Assembly: GCA_905372865.1 (NCBI GenBank) | Contig: CAJPQT010000005.1 | Location: 37,244 to 101,243, forward strand | From: an uncultured Centipeda sp. | Lineage (GTDB): Bacteria; Bacillota; Negativicutes; Selenomonadales; Selenomonadaceae | Reading direction: 5' to 3' | DNA length: 64,000 nucleotides | Shown: piece after piece, positions 53,701 to 62,269 of the stretch | How the letters are laid out: every line of letters starts with the position of its first letter | Numbering within the stretch: the first letter of the stretch is position 1 | The notes under the pieces: model-generated | The model's database searches: none | Told to the model about the DNA's origin: nothing | What the model saw: only the letters and a program-made list of their open reading frames with translations | Position numbers and translations under genes: made by a program

Positions 53701-56700
53701 CTATACGCTTAGCCTTGGGGCAACGGCAAAGGGGCTCGGCGAGATCACGCCGTACGTGCTGAATCCGAGTACGGTGAATTTTAATATCGGGTCGGCATCG
53801 AAGACCTATGACGGGACGAAGACGGTCAAGTGGACGGATGGCTCAAGCCAACCGAACGATCAGAAGAAGTACATCAACAGTGCGACGGTGAACATCAACG
53901 GCAATCCTGTCAGTGTGCTGAACGACCTAAAGGTGAACTCCGCCGAATACGATACGAAGGATGTCGATAACGGCAGATCCGCCAACCGCGTGACGTACAA
54001 CCTGAGCTATACGGGCACGAGCGGGAATTTCTCGCTCGGTGGGGCATCGACGTTTGCCAAAACGGGCGACGGCACCATCACGAAGAAGGATGTCACGGTC
54101 ACGGTCAAGAGCCCGCTCTCGAAGGTCTATGACGCGACGACCGATGTGCTCGGCGCGGCAAAGAACTCCGCGAATGCGGTCGTCAATACGGCGAATGACA
54201 TCATCGGCATGACGGGGCTGGTCTCCGGCGACGGCGCGACGAACGAGTCGACGGCGGTATACGCAGATAAGAATGCGGGTACGGGCAAGACGGTCAACTA
54301 TGATGTCAAGCTCGACACGGCAAACGCAGGCAACTACAATCTGAAGTACAACGGCGCAACGATTACGTCGCCGATCTCGACCAATGACAATACGATCACA
54401 AAGCGCAAGGTGGATGTCTCCTTTGCACATGTGACGAAGACCTATGACGGAACGTCGGCGAATACGTCGATTACGCCGTCTGTTTCGACTGCCGATGCAG
54501 CGGTGCTGCGGCGCGATAGCTCCGCCAATGTCAGCGGAACGAATCTCACGGGGCTGATGGGCATCACCAGTCAGTACGGCTCCGGCACGACGGATGGTAC
54601 CTTTACCGCCAACCCGGATGCGGGCACGAACAAGTCGGTTCAGTATGCGGGCCTCGGTACGGCGATGGGTACGGCGTTCGGTGCGAACAACTACGAGTTT
54701 GCCACGAACGGCTACGGCACAGGCACGATCAACAAGGCGAATATCAATGCTTCTGACGTGGATTTCCTCGCATCCAATGCGACGAAGACCTATGACGGCA
54801 CGAAGAAGGTGAAGTACAACGGTTCGAGTGCGTCGAACGATGTGAAGAACTATATCACGCGCGCACGTGTACAGCTGAACGGCAACTGGGTTGATCTGCG
54901 CAACGATCTCGAAATGGATACGGCGGGGACGGAGTACAGCAGTGCGAACGCGACGAACGGCACACCGGCGACGGTTACGTATAAATTCCGTCTGAGCGAC
55001 AGAAACATCAATATTTCGGGGGGCAATGACTTTACCAAGACGGCACAGGGCACGATTGACCGCCGTGTGCTGACGCTTGACCTTGCTCAGAAAACGGGCA
55101 TCGACAAGATCTACGATGCCAATGCAAATCTCGTGGATACGAATACGCGGCACTACGACAAGTTCGTTGACGACGATGCAAAGGGCAATGTTACCTATGC
55201 GTCCGGCACGACGAATGACAACAAGCTCGTACGCACGGCGAACGGCGCTGCGGTTGATGACGGCGCGTCGATGACGATCACGGCGAACTATGTGAATGCG
55301 GGTGTTGCGGATAAGAATGCCGGTGTCAACAAGGACATTGCATACAACGTAAAGATTGGCGGTACGCAGGGACAGAACTATACCCTTTCGTACAACGGTA
55401 CGACGGCAAACGCCGAAACGGGCCTTGATCTCACGGGTGCATCGGGTACCATCGCAAAGCGCAAGATCATGCTTGGGTTCGGCGATGTGAATAAGATGTA
55501 TGACACAACGCCGAATAACACCACGAAGAACATCACCTCTGTGACTGCGGGCAATACCGATGGACGCGGTGCAGCCACGCTTACGGCGGATGGGATCACA
55601 AGTGCGTCGTTTGATACGACCGGCATCGTGAGCTATTATGGTGCGGGAACGACGGATGCGAGCTTCCAGCGCAATCCGAATGTCGTCACAGATGCGCACG
55701 GCAATGTGATCCCGAACGGCAAGGATGTCCAGTATTCGAACCTTTCTGGCACGCTTGCAGCGCAGCCCTATGCGGCCAACTATGAGATCGCGGATACTTC
55801 CTATGGCAAGGGAACGATCCGCAAGCGCGTGGTCACGGCGAATGACTTCAACTTTAATATCGACACCGCTACGAAGATGTACGATGGGACAAAGGATGTC
55901 GAATGGCACGAGGGTGGTCAGACCTATAAGGATATGGCGCATGTCAAGAAGTACTTCCGGAACAGTACGCTGGATCTTGGTGGCGGGAATACCGCACCGA
56001 TCAACCTTGACGATATCAGCCTGAACAGTGCACAGTACAATAGTGAAAATGTGGCGAGTGCGAACCGCATTGACTATCATGTCACGATCAACACGAGGAA
56101 CTTTGAGTTCAACGGCACGCGCGACCGTACGATCAACCATGCGGGCGATACGATCACGAAGCGTGACCTCGCAACGCTCCTGCCGCAGCATCTCATCAAG
56201 GAGTACGACGGGCAGACGACATTTGACCAGAACAACCGTGACTATGTGAATGCGATGGCACGGGATAACCTGACGCATATTGTCGAGCGGGATAAGAATA
56301 AGATCCAGCTCGCCGTCGCGGGGACGTACAGCAATAAGGATGCCTCGGCAGAGACCAAGGCACAGGCAGAGGCACGCACACCCGCACAGGCACAGCGTAC
56401 GGTGGACTACACGCTGACGCTTTCGGGCGATGCAGCGACACTTGCTAACTACACGATCGCGGGACACGATACCACGCATACGGTGACGGGCAAGGCTGCT
56501 GATATCTATAAGAAGACGCTGACGGTCGATGTCGCACGTAAGGAAAAAGACTACGACGGTACGGCAGCGGTCAACAACCTCGCTGCAGGTGATATCACGT
56601 TCAGCGGGCTCGTGGGCAGTGAGACCCTGTCGCTCGACAGTGGGGCACTGAACAAGGTGCAGGGACAGTACCTCGACTCGAACGGGAATGCGGATGCCAA

Positions 56701-59164
56701 TGTCAGCCGCGATGTGCACCGCAATGTGCTGGATAAGGCAGTGAAGTACACCGGCTTTGACAATGCACTGAGCGATCTCGCAACGCGCAACAATACGGCA
56801 AAGAACTATCGTGTGGCGGACGGCGGCAAGAGTTACACCGTCAACGACGCGAAGGGACGCATCAACCCACTCTCGATCAATCCGAATCATCCGACCGACG
56901 GAGTCACTACGACCTTTGATGCCGCAGGTGCGACGAAAACCTACGATCGTACGCGTGCGGTCAAGTACAACGGGCAGAGCACCTCGGATGCGCTCAAGAA
57001 CTATCTCACGAGCGCCACGGTTCGTGTCGGAACGCAGACGATTGACATCAAGGATGCGCTCGAAATCGACCCGAATGCGACAGCCTATGACAATAAGAAC
57101 GCAGGGACGGGCAAGACCGTGACCTACACGCTCAAGTACACAGGCAACAATTTTACAATCGATGACTTTACGCGCAACAGCACGGGCGAGATCAAGCAGA
57201 AGGACGTCAAAGTCCTGCCGGTCGGCACGCTCACGAAGGTCTATGATGGAACGTCCCATGTCTACGCAAACGGCGACGACAGCATCCGGACGCTGCATGG
57301 CGATCAGCGCGTGACGAACGGCGACAGCGTCGTCGAGCTCGAGAACGGCGGCATCATCGCGGGTGACAGTGTCCAGAACAACTCGACGGCAGTCTATGCC
57401 GACAAGAATGCGGGCACGGGCAAGACGGTCGTCTATACGCCGTCGATCACGGGCGCGGATGCGGGCAACTATCGCCTCGTTGATGTGTTCGGCCATGCGA
57501 TTCCCTCCGGCACTCTGACGACGACGGACAATGTGATCCAAAAGCGCAGGCTGAACATCGGCTTTGACGGGTTGAACGGCACGCTGCCCGTGCGAAAGTC
57601 CTACGATGCGACCACGGCGAATGACAAGATAACGGCGCGCATTACGGACGATCCGAATGGCCATACGCGCACGGTGCTTCAGCGTGACAGCATGGGCGTC
57701 TTTGGCGATCGCCTCCCCCAGCTCAACAACGGGAACATCCAGAGCGACTATGGCTACGGCAGTACAGATGCGACCTTCCGCGCTGATGCAAATGCGGATG
57801 CACGCAAGGATGTCCAGTACCGCGGTGTCGGCGATGCACTCCGCAATCTCCTCGGCGGCAATGCCGCGAACTATGACTTCAACGAAACGGCATACAGCGA
57901 CGGTGCGATCACGCGTGCGAATGTGACGCGAAACGACTTTGACCTGAGCTTTAACATGGCAACGAAGGAGTACGATGGCACCAAGACGGTCGTAAATCCG
58001 GCGCAGAATCTGAACCGAACGACCAGTCGGTTAAGACTGGGCGGCAACTGGCACGCGCTGCAGGATGGAGATGTCCTCTCCGTTACGGGCGAATACGCGC
58101 ATAAGAACGCCGCCGCTTCGCAGCCGGTCGACTACAAGGTGAAGTTCAACACACGGAATTTCAACATCACCGACAGTGCGGACAATACCGTGGCGAAGCA
58201 GGGACCGGGTGAGATCTTGCGGCGCAAGATCATGGCCAACCCCGTCACGGCGACCAAGACGTATGATAAGACATCTACGCTGATGAATGTCGCGAAGGAC
58301 GGCGAGGGTCGTGTGATCGACAGCGCCGACCGTCTCGTGAAATTCAGCCACTACGGTGACAACGGGGATGCGATCATCGCGAATGACGTGGTCGAGAACC
58401 GTTCGACGGGCGAATACGCCGATCAGAATGTCGCGTGGGAGCCAAAGGCGAATGCCAATCCAAATGCCATGTGGCAGGATCGCAATCGCGTCAAGAACAA
58501 GGCGGTCAACTATCAGTTCCTGCTCGCCGGAGACGATGCACTGAACTATGAGCTTGTCGATGGGAGCGGAAACACGCTGTCGACGGACGGTCTGGATGCG
58601 AACGGGAAGAATACGATTGGCTATGCGCCTGCCGCGATGGAAACCGGACGGATCAACCCCTATGAGGTCCAGCTTGCGGGTGATGACCAGACACGCTGGA
58701 TCAATGAGGGGCTGCCCGACAGCTATACGGGCACACCGCAGGGACGGGGATATACAACGGCCCTTGGTGAGACGCTGCCGGGTGAGATTCGTTACGGATC
58801 GCCCAGTGCACGTCTGCGTTGGGGCGACTATCCGATCGAGGGGGAATATATACCGGCGACAGACAGTGAGACGGTCTACCAGAACTATCTCTTCAAGTCC
58901 TCGGGTACCCTCCACATCGGCCCCTACATTCCGGACTATGAGTACTACAAGGCGATGACGCAGAATAAGATGATTCCCGATGAGTACGCATACGAGAATG
59001 CCTCGCTCGACCGCCGCAGTCATTTCGGGCGCAAACCCGAGGCAGAGGTCACCTATACACCGCCCTCGATCAATATGGTGAAGGATGGTGTCGACATCAG
59101 CAAGAACGGAATCCAAGTGATGGATGAAACTGTGTTCACCCTGATGAACGAAGTGTTCGGCTGA
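47741..59164 (+). CDS. giant two-partner-secretion adhesin with YDG-type repeat modules
   Basis: A 3,807-residue exoprotein (TpsA, filamentous-haemagglutinin type). A long signal peptide ends near VTFAAPTGEHD. The TPS secretion domain follows (about residues 40-240: VGRSGNTTNIGASATNNVI, GGGNIYLVNPNGVIFGRTAS). Next is a GLUG-like segment (ENDIDFSGNPLTPIGGNSLN, AGLFGKVDHGRIENLGVTGA). From about residue 640 to 3,520 there are some 25 modules of about 118 residues, each with a KxYDGT-type motif. A unique C-terminal region ends VMDETVFTLMNEVFG; no transmembrane or sortase anchor is seen. The ATG at 47741 follows AAGGA; ATG 47762 is an alternative. The protein is probably secreted by the TpsB encoded at 59850 and stays at the surface for adhesion. 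Confidence 0.93.
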   Translation: MSMGVQRMKNNRTKLSQRVRYALLAGMAGAFLIPQVTFAAPTGEHDMTTGVTVGRSGNTTNIGASATNNVIKWQDYSVASGETVAYDAKNYLNLVTGGSTSAINGSITGGGNIYLVNPNGVIFGRTASVNVGSLHVSTQPINTVNQSGFTASGVSPLSTSAAGLSDVVNMGSITATDVEVMGKNIRFLNAANVTSSNVVMYTDTADDGTAHIGYRGSAPTSGYTVNGAAATAADNYYQLVATTTEFQNINNDLTKNYMLENDIDFSGNPLTPIGGNSLNAFTGKVDGNFYRVKNFTVSPVPHAGLFGKVDHGRIENLGVTGAVITGITSGQNYAGGIAAVTAGTAGNKTVLKNVYVKDTTVDGRAGRHGGIVGMTEHTNLDSVYSKAKIGPGGGIIGASGDDTVINNTYSDATFLPSVPTSQVMHFIYNVDPSGKTKVHNSFAQGSFASNETTLTGANSTNTYKVNADGTISLLGNGTGGGSKTAVASYAGWGSAINNDGAPGAKWRIYEGRTTPMLTAFMSGTVTANYSYRYFKADGTIADTSATAVKQNNGADITDLTYNSQYVKIVNAATTGVGDKSDKVTYDGDVDLNKVNDYKNQTTKDFDKTNGIRNAGTKAILWSDQDGPNLRGVNVTIKPREVKLNNGTVNPNRMYNGKSDVTKAFTDALTSGTLSTTGFTPEDYNAHYKSVQLDFTTGNFKAQMVDEATGLIPDKNVGTNKRVKFSGTIGFTGEDAGNYTFDDTSLSNLHGRATITKAPLYLNIFKKTAADKIYNGTSTVIDADMLQTKPNITLDKSKLAPLTTDTDQTIPDGAVMRDDSDAVDSVDLTNVGGPKYTDAAGNEKLHAGSHKLQYTNVGLTGNDAGNYELYYTPASGTKTLVSGTDKTVYLDGKIIPRQITRDSFNVYDKTTHAKVDAKKVYDGNNEYTPGSNVYLATNAGAVGDTGIVSRDQGHITFALTGGKGHFIDNSGTPTKNVKEATKLAYEVTGQTDDASQYYLSDYYVLDTDNTTKKALSDTFHATGDGRITPKALTTTVVNNNITKVYDAMDDQTDGSRNIIKGDSLVTLSGFAGSETRTNTSTAKYASKNVVVDGSGNPTTQSVTYTASFDAGTGAESENYTLGTEGVKPIVSSKTLTDPSYKGTITPRTLTMTFNDVTKVYDGTATNTNKTLASLNDGLSGAVVGADGITTANFNMSGVTSRYGTGGAGTFAENVNAGNRTVEYAGLSNALSNDNYKITDKQYGVGEITRRRIDKSGFRVYNADNTVADATKVYDGNNRHTLAPGAYLTGTGASGDTGIVTRDYGKVTFALKSGSTGHFSSDADGNNRTSHVSEAHYVAYDVVARSSDPTNHPLSNYTFGSAAEEAAGTLRNLETVTDANPSHVTAQGTITPRAIRATTHAVEKVYDGMAEHTDGSRNIKRGSDIVSLATMITDETDGLPTNTSTARYADKNVSRDGSGNIINKDVTYTAQLTGQYADDYKIVDAGNTRISTVSGTGANKTLTANAGTVTNAGKITPRKLNIKMGDVSKTYDGTSTNTDSSVTEITDAPQTSVIGTILGGDSITTGALRSAWESKRSGGTASSSYGNGTGSAFRANANASNGTPHDVRYTKMDEAFKDAFGTMAAGNYTVDQTVYGKGTINRKAIDPNNFDIVDAHGNASHATKVYDGTSNYTVPSGWNLRPSTGHGTGVVAADADKISFAIDPNRGAHFTKADNTTRTANVDEAQRVAYNVKATADSGYEYLLKNYTLNGQNLESGNATATGAGTITRRTINVGLAEASGIDKVYDGNANLIDTANRHHQTFADVDGRANVGYATGTTNANKLVRTKNGYSVDDSAQVTVQGSYADKNVARSGGNVTTKSITYNVKIAGDAGKNYYLTDGSTTVNAEDGMNLSATGTITPRDLSGAFKKVTKVYDGTKDVPAAQVGFEVGANGVVSGDAVGLASGHTQEFESANVRGSGTTWTAPDGTLQHNWVNYANLSLTGADAGNYTLSLGATAKGLGEITPYVLNPSTVNFNIGSASKTYDGTKTVKWTDGSSQPNDQKKYINSATVNINGNPVSVLNDLKVNSAEYDTKDVDNGRSANRVTYNLSYTGTSGNFSLGGASTFAKTGDGTITKKDVTVTVKSPLSKVYDATTDVLGAAKNSANAVVNTANDIIGMTGLVSGDGATNESTAVYADKNAGTGKTVNYDVKLDTANAGNYNLKYNGATITSPISTNDNTITKRKVDVSFAHVTKTYDGTSANTSITPSVSTADAAVLRRDSSANVSGTNLTGLMGITSQYGSGTTDGTFTANPDAGTNKSVQYAGLGTAMGTAFGANNYEFATNGYGTGTINKANINASDVDFLASNATKTYDGTKKVKYNGSSASNDVKNYITRARVQLNGNWVDLRNDLEMDTAGTEYSSANATNGTPATVTYKFRLSDRNINISGGNDFTKTAQGTIDRRVLTLDLAQKTGIDKIYDANANLVDTNTRHYDKFVDDDAKGNVTYASGTTNDNKLVRTANGAAVDDGASMTITANYVNAGVADKNAGVNKDIAYNVKIGGTQGQNYTLSYNGTTANAETGLDLTGASGTIAKRKIMLGFGDVNKMYDTTPNNTTKNITSVTAGNTDGRGAATLTADGITSASFDTTGIVSYYGAGTTDASFQRNPNVVTDAHGNVIPNGKDVQYSNLSGTLAAQPYAANYEIADTSYGKGTIRKRVVTANDFNFNIDTATKMYDGTKDVEWHEGGQTYKDMAHVKKYFRNSTLDLGGGNTAPINLDDISLNSAQYNSENVASANRIDYHVTINTRNFEFNGTRDRTINHAGDTITKRDLATLLPQHLIKEYDGQTTFDQNNRDYVNAMARDNLTHIVERDKNKIQLAVAGTYSNKDASAETKAQAEARTPAQAQRTVDYTLTLSGDAATLANYTIAGHDTTHTVTGKAADIYKKTLTVDVARKEKDYDGTAAVNNLAAGDITFSGLVGSETLSLDSGALNKVQGQYLDSNGNADANVSRDVHRNVLDKAVKYTGFDNALSDLATRNNTAKNYRVADGGKSYTVNDAKGRINPLSINPNHPTDGVTTTFDAAGATKTYDRTRAVKYNGQSTSDALKNYLTSATVRVGTQTIDIKDALEIDPNATAYDNKNAGTGKTVTYTLKYTGNNFTIDDFTRNSTGEIKQKDVKVLPVGTLTKVYDGTSHVYANGDDSIRTLHGDQRVTNGDSVVELENGGIIAGDSVQNNSTAVYADKNAGTGKTVVYTPSITGADAGNYRLVDVFGHAIPSGTLTTTDNVIQKRRLNIGFDGLNGTLPVRKSYDATTANDKITARITDDPNGHTRTVLQRDSMGVFGDRLPQLNNGNIQSDYGYGSTDATFRADANADARKDVQYRGVGDALRNLLGGNAANYDFNETAYSDGAITRANVTRNDFDLSFNMATKEYDGTKTVVNPAQNLNRTTSRLRLGGNWHALQDGDVLSVTGEYAHKNAAASQPVDYKVKFNTRNFNITDSADNTVAKQGPGEILRRKIMANPVTATKTYDKTSTLMNVAKDGEGRVIDSADRLVKFSHYGDNGDAIIANDVVENRSTGEYADQNVAWEPKANANPNAMWQDRNRVKNKAVNYQFLLAGDDALNYELVDGSGNTLSTDGLDANGKNTIGYAPAAMETGRINPYEVQLAGDDQTRWINEGLPDSYTGTPQGRGYTTALGETLPGEIRYGSPSARLRWGDYPIEGEYIPATDSETVYQNYLFKSSGTLHIGPYIPDYEYYKAMTQNKMIPDEYAYENASLDRRSHFGRKPEAEVTYTPPSINMVKDGVDISKNGIQVMDETVFTLMNEVFG
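49685..58540 (+). repeat. array of about 25 YDG-type modules in the adhesin
   Basis: Motifs of the form (S/T)K(V/T)YDGT recur every 300-400 bp, the regular ones near 50490, 50863, 51209, 51546, 51943, 52318, 52723, 53082, 53467, 53801, 54118, 54434, 54782, 55105, 55491, 55870, 56196, 56538, 56931, 57234, 57594, 57960 and 58255, plus two degenerate YNG units before them. Copies are well diverged in DNA. Every third module belongs to the same class. Confidence 0.88.
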
Positions 59165-59189
59165 GCAAGAGAAATCGAATGGAAACAAT

Positions 59190-59231
59190 GAAGAACCCCC
59201 TCGACGATGCAAACCGTCGAGGGGGTTCTTC
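59190..59231. terminator. bidirectional terminator between adhesin and phosphatase
   Basis: A 17-bp perfect inverted repeat (59190-59206 with 59215-59231) between convergent genes. Confidence 0.85.
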
Positions 59232-59239
59232 GTTGTTGT

Positions 59240-59698
59240 TTAGGCGTTTTTGGTCAGATCCTTCAGCAATGCACGGCAGCCGGCATCCACATCGCGGTAG
59301 GTTGCCTCGAAGTTGCCCGTGTACCACGGGTCTGCCACATCGCGGTCCACACCGATATAGGAGAGGAGGCGACGGACCTTGCCGTCGGGATCGCCGCCCG
59401 TGAAGCGGTCGAGGTCGTCCATGTTCTCGGTGTCCATGCCGATGATGCAGTCGAACGCCGTATAGTCGGCGGCGGTCATGAGTGAGGCCCGGCGTTTGGT
59501 GAACGGAATGTTGTGCGCACGGAGGACTTCGCGTGTGCCGCGATGAGTATCGCTGCCGATCTCGTCGCGGTGGAGCGCCTTGGAAGTGACGCTGATTTCG
59601 TCCGCAAGTCCTGCCTCGCATACGAGGTGCTTCATGACGAACTCTGCCATCGGGGAGCGGCAGATGTTGCCGTGACAGACAAATAGAATTTTTTTCAT
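59240..59698 (-). CDS. low-molecular-weight protein-tyrosine phosphatase
   Basis: A 152-residue cytoplasmic phosphatase. The P-loop CHGNICRS (Cys8 and Arg14) lies at the N-terminus in ILFVCHGNICRSPMAEFVMK, and the general-acid aspartate in VADPWYTGNF near residue 122. SDTHRGTREVL and FDCIIGMDTENM are family blocks. In bacteria such enzymes often act on tyrosine kinases of polysaccharide export, but no kinase gene is near. It lies between the two partner-secretion genes on the opposite strand. The minus-strand ribosome site AAGGAGC precedes the ATG. Confidence 0.94.
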   Translation of the reverse strand: MKKILFVCHGNICRSPMAEFVMKHLVCEAGLADEISVTSKALHRDEIGSDTHRGTREVLRAHNIPFTKRRASLMTAADYTAFDCIIGMDTENMDDLDRFTGGDPDGKVRRLLSYIGVDRDVADPWYTGNFEATYRDVDAGCRALLKDLTKNA

Positions 59699-59728
59699 GG
59701 TATGTGCTCCTTATATCATTTGCTCGAA

Positions 59729-59757
59729 AGTTTACAACAAAAAAGTATGGATTGCAA
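59729..59757 (-). promoter_or_regulatory. possible promoter of the phosphatase gene
   Basis: On the minus strand: TTGCAA (59757-59752), 17-bp spacer, TAAACT (59734-59729). Confidence 0.4.
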
Positions 59758-59778
59758 CAGCGCATGCGTGGTCGTCCC

Positions 59779-59807
59779 TTGTGTTTTAATCGCGAAAATG
59801 CTAGAAT
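59779..59807 (+). promoter_or_regulatory. promoter of the tpsB gene
   Basis: TTGTGT (59779-59784), 17-bp spacer, TAGAAT (59802-59807). Confidence 0.55.
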
Positions 59808-59849
59808 GGAAACGAAATATGAACAGTGATATAGGGGTTGAGTTACATC

Positions 59850-61529
59850 GTGCGTGATGGAATGAATGGTATGACAAAGAATGCAGTTGTGCGTGCAGGA
59901 CTTGCCGCGTGTATTTGTGCGGGGGTTGCGGCTGTGGGGGCGACGGGGTTTGCCGCGCCGTCGCTCGCGCGTCCGGGGGCGGATGTTGCGGGGGAGAAGC
60001 CCGCTCCCGAGATCGGGCTGGAGGATCACACACCGCGCTATCAGCAGGCGGGGGACGATGCGCAGTTCACGATCGAAAATTTCATTATGGAGGCGCCGGA
60101 TCTCTTTCTCGATAAGGAGGAGCTGACGCGCATTCTTGAGGAGGGGATGGGCGAACAGAAGACGATGGCGCAGCTGCGCCGTACAGTGGATGCGCTGACC
60201 TCCTACTGCCGTACACACGGCTATCCGGCGGCCGCGGTCTACCTGCCGCCGCAGGACAGCCCGGACGGCATCGTGGTGCTGCGCGTACTGCCCGGACGTT
60301 ACGATGAGATCGTGATTGAGAATAACAGCCGCTTGAAAGATCGGGTGGCACGCGGGATTATCGCGGGACTGAAGTCCGATGATATCATCACAACGGCGAA
60401 GCTTGAGACGGCGCTTTACTCGGTGTCGGATGCGACGGGTGCACGCGCGGTGGGCGTGCTGAGCCCCGGCACGGCATTCGGGACCAGCAAGCTGACGGTT
60501 CGCATTGAGGACTCGAAGGAGTCAAATACGGTTTTCTATGTGGAGAACTACGGCAGCCCCAGTACGGGACGCTACCGTTACGGTCTGCAGGAGACGCTCT
60601 ACGATCCGTCGGGAACAGGCGACAAGGTGAGTGCGGGAGCGCTGATCTCGAACGGGAGTCTCCGTAATTTCTATGCGAACTACGAGACGGTGGTCGGACA
60701 CGGCGGTACGACGTTGGGTGCCGGCATTTCACGCATGAACTATAAGATCGGCGGAGCGCTTGCCGACATCGGTGCCGAGGGCAAGTCCCTGACGTTCACG
60801 ATCTTCGGGCAGACGCCGCTCTATCATCTGACGAATCGCAGCCTCATGCTGCGCTATGGCTATAACTATCGAACGCTGAACGATGATATTACGGCATTTG
60901 AACTTGAGGGCAAGAAGCATACACACAGCATTTATGCAGGACTTGTCGGCATGCAGCAGCTGCAGGGCGGAACGTCGCTCAACTACAATGCGAATCTGAC
61001 GATCGGCAAACTGAGCTATGATTCCCTTTACAGTGAGATCTTGGGCCAGCTGAACCACACCGAGGAAGGGACGTATGTGAAGCTTGAAGCGGAGCTGTCA
61101 GCAGTGCAGCGTCTGGGACATGCATCCGATTTTCTTGTTAAGGTGGCGGGACAGAAGGCGAGCCGAAACCTCGACAGCTCGGAGGAGTTCTATCTCGGCG
61201 GGCCGAATGGCGTGCGTGCCTACGCGCAGGGCGAGGGCGCGGGTGATGAGGGGCTGCTCAGCACAGCGGAGCTCCGCTGGCATGCACCTGTCCAAGGGCT
61301 GACGTTCAGCACGTTCTATGATGTCGGGACGGCACGCTTGAGCAGACACAGCTTCACGAATGACAACAGGGTTACACTGCGTGGCTGGGGGCTCGGAGCA
61401 GCGTACAACAAGTCGGGAGATTGGTTTGCGCGCCTCGACTATGCGCGGCGCATCGGCCTGGATGCGTCGGTATCGCCGCGGAACAGTGCGCGGAATCGCG
61501 TCTGGTTCATGGCCGGAAAAATTTGGTAA
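59850..61529 (+). CDS. two-partner-secretion outer-membrane transporter (TpsB/FhaC/ShlB)
   Basis: About 559 residues. A signal peptide (ACICAGVAAVGATGFAAPS) is followed by a POTRA_2 domain (about 70-180, FTIENFIMEAPDLFLDKEEL and AAVYLPPQDSPDGIVVLRVL) and a 16-strand beta-barrel ShlB domain. EFYLGGPNGVRAYAQGEG is the loop L6 signature of the Omp85/TpsB family, and the last residues, RNRVWFMAGKIW, end in an aromatic residue as expected for barrel insertion. It should export the adhesin at 47741. The start is uncertain: GTG 59850 lies 12 nt after AGGGG; ATG 59862 and 59871 are options. Confidence 0.92.
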   Translation: MRDGMNGMTKNAVVRAGLAACICAGVAAVGATGFAAPSLARPGADVAGEKPAPEIGLEDHTPRYQQAGDDAQFTIENFIMEAPDLFLDKEELTRILEEGMGEQKTMAQLRRTVDALTSYCRTHGYPAAAVYLPPQDSPDGIVVLRVLPGRYDEIVIENNSRLKDRVARGIIAGLKSDDIITTAKLETALYSVSDATGARAVGVLSPGTAFGTSKLTVRIEDSKESNTVFYVENYGSPSTGRYRYGLQETLYDPSGTGDKVSAGALISNGSLRNFYANYETVVGHGGTTLGAGISRMNYKIGGALADIGAEGKSLTFTIFGQTPLYHLTNRSLMLRYGYNYRTLNDDITAFELEGKKHTHSIYAGLVGMQQLQGGTSLNYNANLTIGKLSYDSLYSEILGQLNHTEEGTYVKLEAELSAVQRLGHASDFLVKVAGQKASRNLDSSEEFYLGGPNGVRAYAQGEGAGDEGLLSTAELRWHAPVQGLTFSTFYDVGTARLSRHSFTNDNRVTLRGWGLGAAYNKSGDWFARLDYARRIGLDASVSPRNSARNRVWFMAGKIW

Positions 61530-61543
61530 CGTATTCTGCTTTG

Positions 61544-61572
61544 CTGCGCCCTCGATCGGATCGGGGGCGCAG
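61544..61572 (+). terminator. hairpin after tpsB without T-run
   Basis: CTGCGCCC (61544-61551) pairs with GGGCGCAG (61565-61572), with CGAT/ATCG extending inward. No uridine tract follows. Confidence 0.5.
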
Positions 61573-61612
61573 TGCATTCGTATGGGTGCGTATGGGGTGA
61601 ATGGGAAGGGTT

Positions 61613-62269
61613 ATGAGACTCAGGAGAAAGCCGTGGATTGATACGGCAATTCTGGACTATGCGGACTTTGTCACGCCGCTCGGCGGCGACTGGTCGCACC
61701 ATGCGGGGGCATGGGCGGAGACGTTCGGGCGTACGGCACCGCTGCACGTTGAGATCGGCGTGGGCAAGGGGGATTTCATCACGGAGCTCGCGGCACGGCA
61801 TCCGGAGATAAACTACGTGGGACTGGAAGCGCAGCAGGGGGTGCTCTATTTCGCCGCACGCAAAGCAGCGGCGCGTGAGCTCTCGAACGTGCGGCTGCTC
61901 GTTTTTGATGCGGCACATCTGACGGAGCTGTTTGCGCCCAATGAGGTTGACCGCATCTATCTGAATTTCTCCGACCCGTGGCCGAAGGCACGCCATGCAA
62001 AGCGGCGGCTGACCAGCGCGTTCTTTCTCGCACGCTATGCCGCGGCACTCAAGGCGGATGGAGAGATCCACTTTAAGACGGACAACATGGGGCTGTTCGA
62101 CTACTCGATTGAGACGATGCAGCGCGAGGGCTGGCAGCTTTCTCGCGTGACACATGACCTTCACGCACTCGGCGAGAAGGACAACATTATGACGGAGTAT
62201 GAGCGCAAGTTCAGTGCACGCGGCGCAAAGATCGGGCGGCTCGTGGCGCGTCTGCCGAGGAGTGCGTGA
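61613..62269 (+). CDS. trmB: tRNA (guanine-N7-)-methyltransferase
   Basis: A 218-residue SAM-dependent enzyme that makes m7G46 in the tRNA variable loop. HVEIGVGKGDFITELAARHP is the SAM motif; INYVGLEAQQGVLY, VDRIYLNFSDPWPKARHAKR (with the family DPWPK) and GEIHFKTDNMGLFDYS follow. The ATG at 61613 gives MRLRRKPW, the usual Firmicute start, although the GGGAAGGG site is close; ATG 61601 is possible. It overlaps ftsW by one base. Confidence 0.95.
   Translation: MRLRRKPWIDTAILDYADFVTPLGGDWSHHAGAWAETFGRTAPLHVEIGVGKGDFITELAARHPEINYVGLEAQQGVLYFAARKAAARELSNVRLLVFDAAHLTELFAPNEVDRIYLNFSDPWPKARHAKRRLTSAFFLARYAAALKADGEIHFKTDNMGLFDYSIETMQREGWQLSRVTHDLHALGEKDNIMTEYERKFSARGAKIGRLVARLPRSA

Noticed and set aside
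49685..58540. CRISPR-like array in the repeat-rich adhesin region.
   Set aside because: The repeats are 300-400 bp, diverged, and in one continuous reading frame with conserved protein motifs; no short identical direct repeats with unique spacers were found anywhere in the window.
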